From positions 1 to 64,000 of the forward strand of contig JBHORC010000023.1 in assembly GCA_042408445.1 (NCBI GenBank): a DNA stretch of 64,000 nucleotides, written 5' to 3'. Below are positions 25,735 to 34,164 of the stretch, piece after piece. A program made the translations under genes and the position numbers. The first letter of the stretch is position 1. Every line of letters starts with the position of its first letter. Under the pieces are notes generated by a model that had not been told where the DNA came from, made no database searches, and saw only the letters and a list, made by a program, of their open reading frames with translations. The stretch comes from CF-46 sp042408445. Lineage in GTDB: Bacteria; Chloroflexota; Limnocylindria; Limnocylindrales; CSP1-4.

Positions 25735-25927
25735 CCGGGCAGACCTCCGAGGGGGCGAGCAGGTGAGCGAGCGGCGTCGCTCAGGGGTTGATCGCCGGAT
25801 CATCGCGCGCCTGACGGACGAGTGCAGGCTGGCGGCGGGCAATCGTGCGCCCGACGTTCGATTGCCGCGGCGCGCCGGCCAGGAGCCAGATGACGGAGTG
25901 TCGCGGGTCCTCGGCTACACTCGCCCG

Positions 25928-26764
25928 GTGCCTGCCGAACGGATCGCCGAGAACCTCGCGTTCATCAACTGGACCGTCCTGACCGGCCTCGCCATCGGCT
26001 CGTTCGTCGCCGTGGTCGTCGCGCGGCTGCGGACCGACGCCACCCGCGGGTTCCTCGCCTTCACCGCGGCCTGCGCCGTTGTGCTCGGGGTGCTCGCGTT
26101 CCTGTCGGATCAGGCGCTCCCGCTTCCGCGCGCCGACTCGCCGATCCGGATCGATCCGGCCTTCGACGAGCCACGCCGCCTCGCCCTTGCCGCGTTTACG
26201 GCGATTGCTGCCGTCTACGTCGTCGCCCTCGTCCAGCGCCGGCGCTCGCCGGTCATCGCCGGTGCCGGACTCGCCGCCGCGGCCGCGACGCTCGTGTGCG
26301 GGGCGCTCGCGTGGGCCGGTGGGACGCTGCTCGCGGTTCCGCTGCTCCTCCAGCTCGCCGTGCTCGCGGTCGCGACCGGCGGCGTGTTCGCGGCGATGAT
26401 CCTCGGCCACTGGTATCTCGTGACCCCGAAGCTGCCGGAGGCGCCGCTCATCCTGATCGCCCGCGGCCTCCTCGGCGTCGTGGCGCTCCAGGTCGTGCTG
26501 TTCGCTGTGTGGGTCTCAACGGGCGCGGGGCCGGGCGGCGGCGGGCCGTTCGCCGTGCTCGTGGGGCCGTGGGCGCTGTTCGTGTGGTTGCGCCTGATCG
26601 TCGGGCTGATCTTCCCGCTCGTCGTGTCGTGGGCGGCCGTGCAGACGGCCCGGACGCGTTCGATGGAATCGGCGACGGGCCTCCTCTACATCAACGTCGG
26701 GACGATCGCCGCCGGGACGATCCTCGCGGCCGGGCTCTATTTCGGGGCAGGCCTCCTGGTCTGA
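25928..26764 (+). CDS. Polytopic membrane protein, unknown function
   Basis: A 278-residue hydrophobic protein with about eight membrane segments, including WTVLTGLAIGSFVAVVVA, GFLAFTAACAVVLGVLAFL, LLLQLAVLAVATGGVFAAMI and LRLIVGLIFPLVVSWAAV. A conserved-looking GHWYLVTPKLPEAPL loop sits mid-protein. No transporter signature is recognised. The start is GTG at 25928 (VPAERIAENLAF); the open frame upstream reads as shadow of the MBL gene region. It lies 20 bases before the O-methyltransferase start on the same strand, so the genes from 25928 to 29912 may be one transcript. Confidence 0.6.
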   Translation: MPAERIAENLAFINWTVLTGLAIGSFVAVVVARLRTDATRGFLAFTAACAVVLGVLAFLSDQALPLPRADSPIRIDPAFDEPRRLALAAFTAIAAVYVVALVQRRRSPVIAGAGLAAAAATLVCGALAWAGGTLLAVPLLLQLAVLAVATGGVFAAMILGHWYLVTPKLPEAPLILIARGLLGVVALQVVLFAVWVSTGAGPGGGGPFAVLVGPWALFVWLRLIVGLIFPLVVSWAAVQTARTRSMESATGLLYINVGTIAAGTILAAGLYFGAGLLV

Positions 26765-26784
26765 GCCGGACGGATCGAGGGACG

Positions 26785-27447
26785 ATGAAGAACGATCGCG
26801 ACTGGCTGCCGGGGGCACGCGAGGCGGACTGGGTCGACGCGCTGGCGCGGCCGCTGCTGCCCGCCCTCGCCGCGATCGAGGCCGCGGCGAGCGCCGCGCC
26901 GCAACGGATCCCGATCGTCGACCGCGACAGCGGCCGGGCGCTCTCGGCCCTTGCCGCCGGGCGGCGGCGGATCGTCGAGGTCGGCACGGCGTACGGCTAC
27001 TCGACGCTGTGGCTCGCGCTCGGTCAGCCCGCCGACGGGACGATCGTGACGATCGATCCGGATCGCTCGCGGACGAATCTCGCCCGGGGCTGGTGGCGTG
27101 AGGCGGGGATCGCCGACGACCGGATCCACGTGGTGAACGCGAAGGCGCTCGAGGCGTTCGACGCGAGGGAGGCGGCGCTCGCCGGACCGTTCGACCTGGC
27201 CTTCATCGATGCCCTGAAGCCCGAATACCTGGCGTACCTGGACGCGCTCGTCCCGCGGCTCGCACCGGGCGCGCTCGTCGTCGCGGACAACGTCCTGTGG
27301 AGCGGCCGCGTCGCCGACGAGACGAACGCGGACCGGGAGACCATCGCGCTCCGCGAGTTCGACGCCGCGGTTCTCCGCGACGATCGCTTCAACGCGACGA
27401 TCCTGCCGGTGGGTGACGGCCTGCTCGTTGCCGGCTACCGGGGCTGA
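26785..27447 (+). CDS. O-methyltransferase family 3 (COG4122-like)
   Basis: A 220-residue SAM-dependent methyltransferase with the family hallmarks: RRRIVEVGTAYGYSTLWLA (SAM site), TIVTIDPDRSRTNLAR, FDLAFIDALKPEYLAYL (metal-binding Asp and Lys) and GALVVADNVLWSG (Asp-Asn metal ligands). Members methylate catechols, caffeoyl-CoA or tRNA (TrmR). The substrate cannot be told here. ATG 26785 is preceded by a weak GAGGGA. It is followed after 8 bases by the moaD-moaE fusion. Confidence 0.88.
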   Translation: MKNDRDWLPGAREADWVDALARPLLPALAAIEAAASAAPQRIPIVDRDSGRALSALAAGRRRIVEVGTAYGYSTLWLALGQPADGTIVTIDPDRSRTNLARGWWREAGIADDRIHVVNAKALEAFDAREAALAGPFDLAFIDALKPEYLAYLDALVPRLAPGALVVADNVLWSGRVADETNADRETIALREFDAAVLRDDRFNATILPVGDGLLVAGYRG

Positions 27448-27455
27448 ACCGGGGC

Positions 27456-28325
27456 GTGGCGATCGGCGGCGACGAGGCCCGGGCCCCGGGGAGTGGCGAC
27501 TCGATCCCGCTCCGCCTGCGCGTTCGGCTGTTCGCCATCCAGCGCGAGCTCGCGGGAACCCGCGAGGTCGCTCTCGAGCTCCCGCCGGGCTCGACCGTCG
27601 AGGACGCCTGGTCCGCGGTGGTCGCTCGCCATCCCGGGCTCGCGCCCGGCCGACCGTCCGTCCGGTTCGCCCGGAACGGCGACTACGCCGAGGCTTCCAC
27701 GCCTGTGGCGGACGGCGACGAGGTCGCCTTCATCCCGCCGGTGAGCGGCGGCGCGGACGAGCCGAACGCCGGGCCGGCGCGACCGCCAGCCACCGCGAGG
27801 ATCCTCGAGATCGTCGACGGCCCGCTGTCGCGGACGATCCTCGCCGACCTCGAGCAGCGGCTCGCGACGGACGAGGACGGCGCCGTCGTCGGGTTCATCG
27901 GGCGGACCCGCGTCTCGCCCGGGACGCCGGCGCCGGGCCAGGAGGCGGAGGCCGCGCGACACGCCGGCCGCTCCGTCGAGACGCTGGAGTACGAGGCCCA
28001 CGAGCCGATGGCGCTCCGCGTCCTCGCGACGATCGCGGACGAGATCCGCGAGCGCTTCGCCGTGGAGCGGGTCGCGATCGTCCACCGAACCGGCGAGGTG
28101 CCGCTCGGCGAGGCGAGCATCGCCGTGCTTGCCGTCGCGCCCCACCGCGACGCGGCGTTCCGGTCGGCCCGCTACGCGATCGACGAGACGAAGGCGCGCG
28201 CGCCGATCTGGAAGGCGGAGCGGTTCCGCGACGGCCACATCTGGATCGGCGAGCCGGCACGCGAGGGCCCCGCGACGGACGGTGCCGCCACGCCCGGAAC
28301 CGTCGACGCCGACCCTGCCGGCTGA
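27456..28325 (+). CDS. MoaD-MoaE fusion, molybdopterin synthase
   Basis: A 289-residue fusion. Residues about 18-99 are MoaD (ubiquitin-like), ending VAFIPPVSGG at Gly98-Gly99. Residues about 110-270 are MoaE: VVGFIGRTRVSPG, LEYEAHEPMALRVL, VAIVHRTGEVPLGEASIAV and KARAPIWKAERF, which carries the two catalytic Lys. Together the parts convert cyclic pyranopterin to molybdopterin. MoaD must expose a free C-terminal Gly-Gly for thiocarboxylation, so the fused chain (SGG followed by ADEPN) would need cleavage, as reported for mycobacterial MoaX. The start is GTG at 27456. No other Moa gene and no molybdoenzyme is in the window. Confidence 0.88.
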   Translation: MAIGGDEARAPGSGDSIPLRLRVRLFAIQRELAGTREVALELPPGSTVEDAWSAVVARHPGLAPGRPSVRFARNGDYAEASTPVADGDEVAFIPPVSGGADEPNAGPARPPATARILEIVDGPLSRTILADLEQRLATDEDGAVVGFIGRTRVSPGTPAPGQEAEAARHAGRSVETLEYEAHEPMALRVLATIADEIRERFAVERVAIVHRTGEVPLGEASIAVLAVAPHRDAAFRSARYAIDETKARAPIWKAERFRDGHIWIGEPAREGPATDGAATPGTVDADPAG

Positions 28326-28340
28326 GGCATCCTTCGCGCG

Positions 28341-29912
28341 ATGGCCGATGACCTCGGACCGCTCGACCGACTGACCGAACGCGCCGAAACGCTGGCGGGC
28401 GCCTGGGCGGGCCGGGCCCGCGCATCCACGACGATCGGCCGCGAGCGCGCGCTCCTGCGGATGTTCGGTGTCAGCGGGCTCGACCGGGCGGGTCGGCCGC
28501 TCGCGTGGTCCGTCGTCGACCGGTATCTCCTCGGCGGTCGGGGCCGCCTCGCCACGGGCGTCGTCCTGCCGTTCGCTCTGGCGCTCGTCGAGTACGACCT
28601 CGATCCGCAGCGGCTGGCGCTCGATGTCGCCTCCGGCGCGGTCGATCTCGGGATGGAGGCCGATCTCCTGAGCCAGCCGGACCGGCGGGCGATCGCCGAG
28701 CAGGAGGCGAGCCGCCAGGTGATCGCTGCGATCGATCGGATCGACGCGAACCGCACGGCCCGAGCGGAGCTGATCGCCGTCCTCGGCGAACCGGCGCGAC
28801 CGCTCGTTGGCGCGGCGATCGGCGAGCCGGACCTTGCCGGCGCGCTGGACGAGGCGCGAGCCGCGGTCGAGGCCGGGGCCGATCTGCTCGACGTCGACGT
28901 GCCGATCGGGCGGGAGCTCAGCGATCGGCTGAAGCGCGCCGGGATCGACGCGCCGGTCTGGCAGCCGCGCCGGGGCACCGGCCCGGTCGACAGCCTCGAG
29001 CAGGCACCGACGGGCAGCCAGCGGGCGCTCGGCGGGCTCCGTCGATCCCTGGATGAGGTCGCCGCCCAGCGGCGCGGATACGTCCGTCTCGGGATCGTGC
29101 CCCCGACGCTCGGCACACCGGAGAGCGCGGTGGTCGCCGCGTTCGAGCGGATCGACGTTGCGCGGTCCGATCCGCTCGGGGAGATCGTCGCCGGCCATGT
29201 CGCGCCGGAACGCGTCCTCGCCGATCACGCCTTCGGCCACGCGATCCTCGCCCGCGCCGGCGTGTCCGTCGTGATCGGCGCGGGACCGCTCGTCGTCGGC
29301 CCGGACCTCGCCCGGGGCGTGCCGTCGGAGCCGGCGGTCATCGCGGGCCGGGCGCTCGCGCTGCAGCTCCTCGGCGTCGCGATCGCCCGTGGCAACGGTC
29401 TGTCCGACGAGCAGATCCTCGTCGGTGGGCTGACCCCGTGGATCGTCGAGGAGAGCCAGCCCGTAGCGCGGGCGGCCGCCGAGATCGCCCTGCGCCGCGC
29501 GCTCATGCCGAGCCTCGGGATCGTCCTCGACGAGCCGCCGCCGACGGCAGCCCACATCGAGCTGTGGCCGGCCGTCGTCGCCGCGATCCGGCCGGACGCC
29601 GGGACCGCCGCGGTCGTCCGTCATCGCCCGGACCGGGCGGTCATCAAGGAGACGAGGTTCAGCGCGGTCGTCTCGCGCGAGGTCGCGGCCGCGTATCAGG
29701 CGTTCGTGCTCGCGCCGGACGCGCTCCGCCACGCCCGCGCCACCGCCGCGGCCGCGTTGCGGACGCTGGAGCAGCTGTCGGACGAGGGCTGGCGGGCGAT
29801 CGTCGGCGATGGGCCGGCGGGTGGCCTCGACCGCCGGCTCGGCGAGGATTCCGTCACGGAGCGCTCGGACACATTCGACCCGCTCGCCCGCGAGCTCAGC
29901 CGGGCGGGCTAG
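28341..29912 (+). CDS. Lysine 5,6-aminomutase alpha-subunit-like protein (KamD-like), orphan
   Basis: A 523-residue protein resembling the alpha subunit of D-lysine 5,6-aminomutase along its length. The N-terminal TTIGRERALLRMFGVSGLDRAG matches the family's TTxxxER...GxxGxDxxG opening. Later come DEARAAVEAGADLLDV, LRRSLDEVAAQRRGYVRLGI and FERIDVARSDPLGEI, parts of its TIM barrel. The known enzyme needs a beta subunit that carries B12 and the PLP-binding Lys; none is encoded next door. Several glycine- and substrate-loop stretches (for example the region after VDVPIG) look shortened. It may act with a distant beta subunit, or have lost mutase function. It lies 15 bases after the MoaD-MoaE stop. 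Confidence 0.6.
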   Translation: MADDLGPLDRLTERAETLAGAWAGRARASTTIGRERALLRMFGVSGLDRAGRPLAWSVVDRYLLGGRGRLATGVVLPFALALVEYDLDPQRLALDVASGAVDLGMEADLLSQPDRRAIAEQEASRQVIAAIDRIDANRTARAELIAVLGEPARPLVGAAIGEPDLAGALDEARAAVEAGADLLDVDVPIGRELSDRLKRAGIDAPVWQPRRGTGPVDSLEQAPTGSQRALGGLRRSLDEVAAQRRGYVRLGIVPPTLGTPESAVVAAFERIDVARSDPLGEIVAGHVAPERVLADHAFGHAILARAGVSVVIGAGPLVVGPDLARGVPSEPAVIAGRALALQLLGVAIARGNGLSDEQILVGGLTPWIVEESQPVARAAAEIALRRALMPSLGIVLDEPPPTAAHIELWPAVVAAIRPDAGTAAVVRHRPDRAVIKETRFSAVVSREVAAAYQAFVLAPDALRHARATAAAALRTLEQLSDEGWRAIVGDGPAGGLDRRLGEDSVTERSDTFDPLARELSRAG

Positions 29913-29989
29913 TCGCGCCGAAGCCCTCGTGGCGTGCCGTCCAGGCGCCGCGCCGCGCCGCGCCCCTCGCTGGGAGCAACCCCGCGGCC

Positions 29990-30256
29990 TCAGCCTCCGG
30001 ACACCGCCGGGATCACGTGGACGGTCGCGTCCGGCGGCACGGTGGTCTCGAGCGTTGCCATCTCGCCGTTCACGAAGACGTTGATGTGCTGCCGGATCGT
30101 CGGCCCGCTGTCGACGAGCCGGTTGCGCAGCCCGGGCGTCAGCTGATCCAGCCGGTCGATCGCCTCGGCCACGGTCCGCGCCTCGATCTCCGTGGAGCGG
30201 CTCGTCCCGGGGATCAGCGAGACGAGCGAGCGCGGCAGCACGACCGTGACGGCCAT
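29990..30256 (-). CDS. MoaD/ThiS-family sulfur carrier protein
   Basis: An 88-residue ubiquitin-fold protein ending VHVIPAVSGG with a free C-terminal Gly-Gly, the site of adenylation and thiocarboxylation. HINVFVNGEMATLET is the characteristic central block of CysO/MoaD-like carriers. It sits 8 bases after the stop of the BNR-repeat gene, so both are on one transcript. It is the second of three such folds in this window. Which enzyme it serves is unknown; the BNR partner has no sulfur-related motif. Confidence 0.85.
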   Translation of the reverse strand: MAVTVVLPRSLVSLIPGTSRSTEIEARTVAEAIDRLDQLTPGLRNRLVDSGPTIRQHINVFVNGEMATLETTVPPDATVHVIPAVSGG

Positions 30257-30264
30257 CGGACGAC

Positions 30265-31341
30265 TCAGTCGACCTCGATCGCCTGGACGCCCCAGATCGA
30301 TGGCAGGTTGTCGGCGATCCGCTGCCACGACTCGCCCTCGTCGGTCGAGCCATACAGCTGACCGGTGCTCGTCCCGAAATAGATCCCGGCCGGGTCGCCG
30401 CGGTCCACGGACAGCGCCTCCCGAAGCACGCCGACGAACGCATGCTCCTGCGGCAGCCCGTTCGCCTGGCGCTCCCAGCTGTCGCCACGGTCCCGGGTTC
30501 GCCAGGCCGCGAGCGCGCCGCCGGGCGCGGTCCGGCCGTCCTCCGGCTGACTGAGCGGCACGACCCATGCCGTCGCCGCGTCCCGGGGATGCGTGCCCAT
30601 GACGAAGCCGAAGCTCGACGAGAGCCCGGCGCTGATGTCCTCCCAGGACCTGCCCGCGTCCCGTGAGCGATAGACGCCGCAATGGTTCTGCTGGTAGAGG
30701 CTGTCGGGCTCGCCCGCCGCCATCGTGAGCTTGTGGACGCACTGGCCGGTCTCCGGGTGGGGATCCGGCTGGAAGCACGCCGAGACGCCGCGATTCCGCG
30801 CCTCCCAGGTTGCGCCACCATCCTCGGTCGCGAACGTCCCGACAGCACTGATCGCGACCCAGACGCGGCTTGCGTCCGTGGGGTGGGGGACGATCGTGTG
30901 GCAGATCAGCCCGCCGGCCCCCGGCTGCCAGCCCGGCTTCTGCCGGCTCGGGTGATCGCGGAGGGCGGAGACGTGGGTCCACGTTGCGCCGCCGTCGTCG
31001 CTCCGGAACAGCCCTGCCGGCTCAACGCCGGCGTAGATCGCGCCGTGGGCCGGCGTCACGTTCCAGACCGTCGGAATCTTCGGGCCCTCGTCGCCGTAGG
31101 TCAGCCCCTCCGACGAATGGCTCCAGCTCCTGCCCAGGTCATCGCTCCGGAACACCGCGGGACCGAACCATGGCGATCCGCCGCCGGCATAGATCGAGCC
31201 GGTGGAGCCGTCCCACTGGAGGTCATGGATCGGCCAGCCCTCGCACAGCGGCTCGCTGACCGACCAGTCGCGACGCGCGCTCCCGCCGTCGAGGATGAAG
31301 GCGCCCTTGCGGGTTCCGACGAGGAGCAGCGTCCGGGTCAT
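30265..31341 (-). CDS. BNR-repeat / sialidase-like beta-propeller protein
   Basis: A 358-residue protein with repeated Asp-box motifs: FRSDDLGRSWSH, FRSDDGGATWTH, TEDGGATWEAR, YRSRDAGRSWED, RTRDRGDSWERQ and GSTDEGESWQRI. These make a six-bladed propeller as in sialidase/sortilin-like proteins. There is no signal peptide (MTRTLLLVGTRKGAFIL), so it is probably cytoplasmic, which is odd for a sialidase-type fold. The catalytic Arg triad of sialidases is not evident. It is co-transcribed with the MoaD-like carrier, a pairing I recall from Chloroflexota and Actinomycetota genomes. GGGAGAG lies 5 bases before ATG. Confidence 0.78.
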   Translation of the reverse strand: MTRTLLLVGTRKGAFILDGGSARRDWSVSEPLCEGWPIHDLQWDGSTGSIYAGGGSPWFGPAVFRSDDLGRSWSHSSEGLTYGDEGPKIPTVWNVTPAHGAIYAGVEPAGLFRSDDGGATWTHVSALRDHPSRQKPGWQPGAGGLICHTIVPHPTDASRVWVAISAVGTFATEDGGATWEARNRGVSACFQPDPHPETGQCVHKLTMAAGEPDSLYQQNHCGVYRSRDAGRSWEDISAGLSSSFGFVMGTHPRDAATAWVVPLSQPEDGRTAPGGALAAWRTRDRGDSWERQANGLPQEHAFVGVLREALSVDRGDPAGIYFGTSTGQLYGSTDEGESWQRIADNLPSIWGVQAIEVD

Positions 31342-31518
31342 GTGGTCTCTCCCTGGATGTCCGATCGGTATCGATGGAGACGATGCTCGGCGCGGGAACT
31401 CATCGGTCGAGACGGGAAGCGAACGCCGGGACGGAGCGGCGCACCGCACGAGGTGGCCGCCACAGCGCGTGCGCCGACCCGCCGAAGCCCGGGCCGCAGC
31501 CCGCGCCGGTTGCCCGTC

Positions 31519-31983
31519 TCAGTTCCCCGACTTGAACGGATAGACGACCCAGCGGTCCGTCGTCACGACGTGATGGTCCGGCGCGCCCGGCACCTGCGAA
31601 CGAGCCGGCTTGTAGTGGAGAACCGCCGTCGTCGGCAGCCCGCCGGCCTGGCGAACCCGCTCGGTGACCGCGTGGATCGTCGTCCCGCTGTCCCAGACCT
31701 CGTCGACGATCAGGACGCGCTGGCCGCGGAGGAGGGGATCGGCCGGGAACTGGAGGAACGTCGGCTTCGGACCGGGCCGGCCCTCGTCGTCGTAGTACTC
31801 GACGGCCGCGACGAGGATGTTCCGGAGGCCGAGCCGGTAGGCCAGCATCCCCGCCGGAACGAGACCGCCCCGGGTGATCGCGAGCATGACGTCGTATTCG
31901 CCCGTCACCTGGTCGCCGAGCTCCGCGACCATGGCGGCCAGGGCGTCCCAGGTGACGATGTCCTTCTCGATCGCCACGCTCAT
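31519..31983 (-). CDS. Purine-type phosphoribosyltransferase
   Basis: A 154-residue type I phosphoribosyltransferase with the PRPP-binding signature VLIVDEVWDSGTTIHAV and an early LAITRGGLVPAGML loop. The size and TRGGLVPAG pattern resemble xanthine/guanine phosphoribosyltransferase (Gpt), which converts free purine base and PRPP to the nucleotide. The base preference cannot be read with certainty. GAGAGGA lies upstream of ATG. It follows the ACS-like gene by 23 bases on the same strand. Confidence 0.85.
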   Translation of the reverse strand: MSVAIEKDIVTWDALAAMVAELGDQVTGEYDVMLAITRGGLVPAGMLAYRLGLRNILVAAVEYYDDEGRPGPKPTFLQFPADPLLRGQRVLIVDEVWDSGTTIHAVTERVRQAGGLPTTAVLHYKPARSQVPGAPDHHVVTTDRWVVYPFKSGN

Positions 31984-32006
31984 CGACAGACCGTCCTCTC
32001 GCCGTG

Positions 32007-34019
32007 TCAGCTCGCGACGCCGTTGGGGCTCGCGTTGCGGATCGCCTCGACCGTCGACGGGTCGTCCAGGGCCGACAGATCGCCGGGATCGAGCCCGAGC
32101 CAGGCCGCCCGGACGACGCGTCGCATGATCTTGCCCGATCGCGTCTTCGGCAGCGCGGCCACGACGGCGATCGCCTCCGGCCGGAGCGTCTTGCCGAGGT
32201 CCTCGACCACCCGCCGCGCGATTGCGGCTCGAAGCTCGTCGTCATCGCGCTCGCCGCGCCGGAGGGTGCAGACGACGACGATCGTCTCGCCCTTGATCGC
32301 ATGGGGAACGCCGATCGCCGCGGCTTCGACGACAGCTGGATGGGCACATGCAGCCGCCTCGACCTCTGCCGGTCCGACACGCTTGCCGGCGACCTTCAGC
32401 GTGTCGTCCGAGCGACCGCGGATCGACCAGTGGCCATCGTCGCCGACGACCGCCCAGTCGCCGTGGACCCACGTCCCGGGCACCCGTCGCCAGTAGGACT
32501 CGAGATAGCGATCGCGGTCCTGCCAGAAGCCGCGGGTCATCCCCGGCTCCGGCGCACGGATCGCGAGCTCGCCGACCTCGCCCCGGAGCGGCTGCCCATC
32601 GGCGTCGATGACGTCGGCGATGGTCCCGATGCACGGCCCGTTGAAGGAGGCGGGCTTGATCGGCGTCAGGAGGTTGCAGCCGACAATCCCGCCAGAGACC
32701 TCGGTCCCGCCGGAGTAGTTGACGACCGGCAACTGGCCGCCGCCGACCTCGCGGAAGAACCACGACCAGCTGTCCGGGTCCCACGGCTCGCCGGTCGAAC
32801 CGAGGACGCGAAGCGACCGGAGGTCGTGGGCGCGAACGGGGTCCGTGCCGTGCTGGATCAGCGCCCGGACGACGGTCGGCGACAGCCCGAGATGGGTGAT
32901 CCGGTGGCGCTCGACGAGGCTCCAGAGCCGGTCGGGGCCGGGATGATCCGGCGCTCCCTCGTAGAGGACGAGCTCGGCGCCGAGGAGCAATGCGCCGGAG
33001 ATCGCCCACGGGCCCATCATCCAGCCGAGGTCCGTGAACCAGAACAGCGTGTCGCCGGAGCGCAGGTCGAACGTGTGGGCGAGGTCCTGGGCCGCCTTCA
33101 CGGGGAAGCCGCCGTGGACGTGGACGGCCGCCTTCGGCCGCCCGGTCGTGCCCGACGTGTAGATGAGCATGTACGGGGTCTCGGGGTCCGTCGCGGTCGT
33201 CTCGGTGGCCTCGCCCTCGTCGAGGAGTGCCGCTCGCGCGGCGTCGAGCGCCTCGTCCCACCAGCGGTCACGATCGCGGCTCCACGGAACGCTCGGCGCG
33301 CGCTCGCCGAGCCGCCGCACCACGAGGACCCGCCGGACGGACGGTGCGAGGGCGACCGCCTCGTCCGCGACGGTCTTCATCGCCACGACCCCGCCGCGGC
33401 GAAGGAAGCCGTCGGCGGTCACGAGCACCGTCGCGTCGCAGTCCCGGAGGCGGCTCGCGACGGCCGGCGCCCCGTAGCCCGAGAAGATCGGCGTGTAGAT
33501 CGCGCCGATCCGGCCCAAAGCGAGTGTCGCGACGACGGTCTCGATGAGCATCGGCAGGAAGATGCCGACCCGATCGCCGGCCTGGACGCCCTGTGCGGCA
33601 AACATCCGGGCGGCGACCGAGACCTCCATCTCGAGCTCGGCGTTCGTGAACCGGCGGACGGCGCCGTCCTCGCCTTCCCACGCCACGGCCCGGCCGGCGG
33701 GGTCGCGGGCGGCGCGTGGACCGGTCGAGGCGCGAGCGTGGTTGAACGAGCCGCCCCGCCACCAGCGGGTCCACTCGGGGCCCGCGCTCGCGTCCATGAT
33801 CTCGGTGGGCCGGCGGTCCCAGGGCAGTCCGATGTCGTCCGTGGCCGCGCCCCAGAACCAGGCGGGATCGGTCGCCGCCCGTGCCTGGAGCGCCTCCAGG
33901 TCCCGCTCCCCGGTGGCGCGCAGGAAGGTCGCGAGTCGCGACTCGGCGAGGAGCTCCGGCGTCGGCCGCCAGACGGCGTCGGGCACGTCTCGGCCGAAGA
34001 TCGGGCGGTCGATGGCCAT
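32007..34019 (-). CDS. Acetyl-CoA-synthetase-like AMP-forming acyl-CoA ligase
   Basis: A 670-residue adenylate-forming enzyme with the ACS N-terminal extension (SFNHARASTGPRAARD). It has the AMP-binding signature LIYTSGTTGRPKAAVHVHGG, YSGGTEVSG, the hinge HGDWAVVGDDGHWSIRGRSDD and the C-terminal catalytic Lys in LPKTRSGKIMRRV. It activates a short carboxylic acid to its CoA ester via the acyl-AMP. The length equals typical Acs, but the active-site tryptophan region (WFTDLGWMMGP) is also compatible with propionate or longer substrates. It starts at ATG 34019 and is divergent from the membrane gene at 34165. Confidence 0.87.
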   Translation of the reverse strand: MAIDRPIFGRDVPDAVWRPTPELLAESRLATFLRATGERDLEALQARAATDPAWFWGAATDDIGLPWDRRPTEIMDASAGPEWTRWWRGGSFNHARASTGPRAARDPAGRAVAWEGEDGAVRRFTNAELEMEVSVAARMFAAQGVQAGDRVGIFLPMLIETVVATLALGRIGAIYTPIFSGYGAPAVASRLRDCDATVLVTADGFLRRGGVVAMKTVADEAVALAPSVRRVLVVRRLGERAPSVPWSRDRDRWWDEALDAARAALLDEGEATETTATDPETPYMLIYTSGTTGRPKAAVHVHGGFPVKAAQDLAHTFDLRSGDTLFWFTDLGWMMGPWAISGALLLGAELVLYEGAPDHPGPDRLWSLVERHRITHLGLSPTVVRALIQHGTDPVRAHDLRSLRVLGSTGEPWDPDSWSWFFREVGGGQLPVVNYSGGTEVSGGIVGCNLLTPIKPASFNGPCIGTIADVIDADGQPLRGEVGELAIRAPEPGMTRGFWQDRDRYLESYWRRVPGTWVHGDWAVVGDDGHWSIRGRSDDTLKVAGKRVGPAEVEAAACAHPAVVEAAAIGVPHAIKGETIVVVCTLRRGERDDDELRAAIARRVVEDLGKTLRPEAIAVVAALPKTRSGKIMRRVVRAAWLGLDPGDLSALDDPSTVEAIRNASPNGVAS

Positions 34020-34164
34020 GTCAGAAGCCTACGACGACCTGCGCGTCCCGAGCAGCGGGTGGATCGCGTCCTCAGTACCGGTGGCGCCGCGTGGCCGCGC
34101 GACGGCGTCCCGCACGACGCAGGCCGGACGCTACGCTGCCTCCGACCACACGAGGTTCGAGCCC

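Noticed and set aside
27435..30848. 1137-codon open frame on the minus strand covering the moaDE/KamD region
   Set aside because: Its product is Arg/Pro/Asp-rich without domains, and it lies antisense to clear genes. Long antisense frames are expected in DNA this GC-rich.
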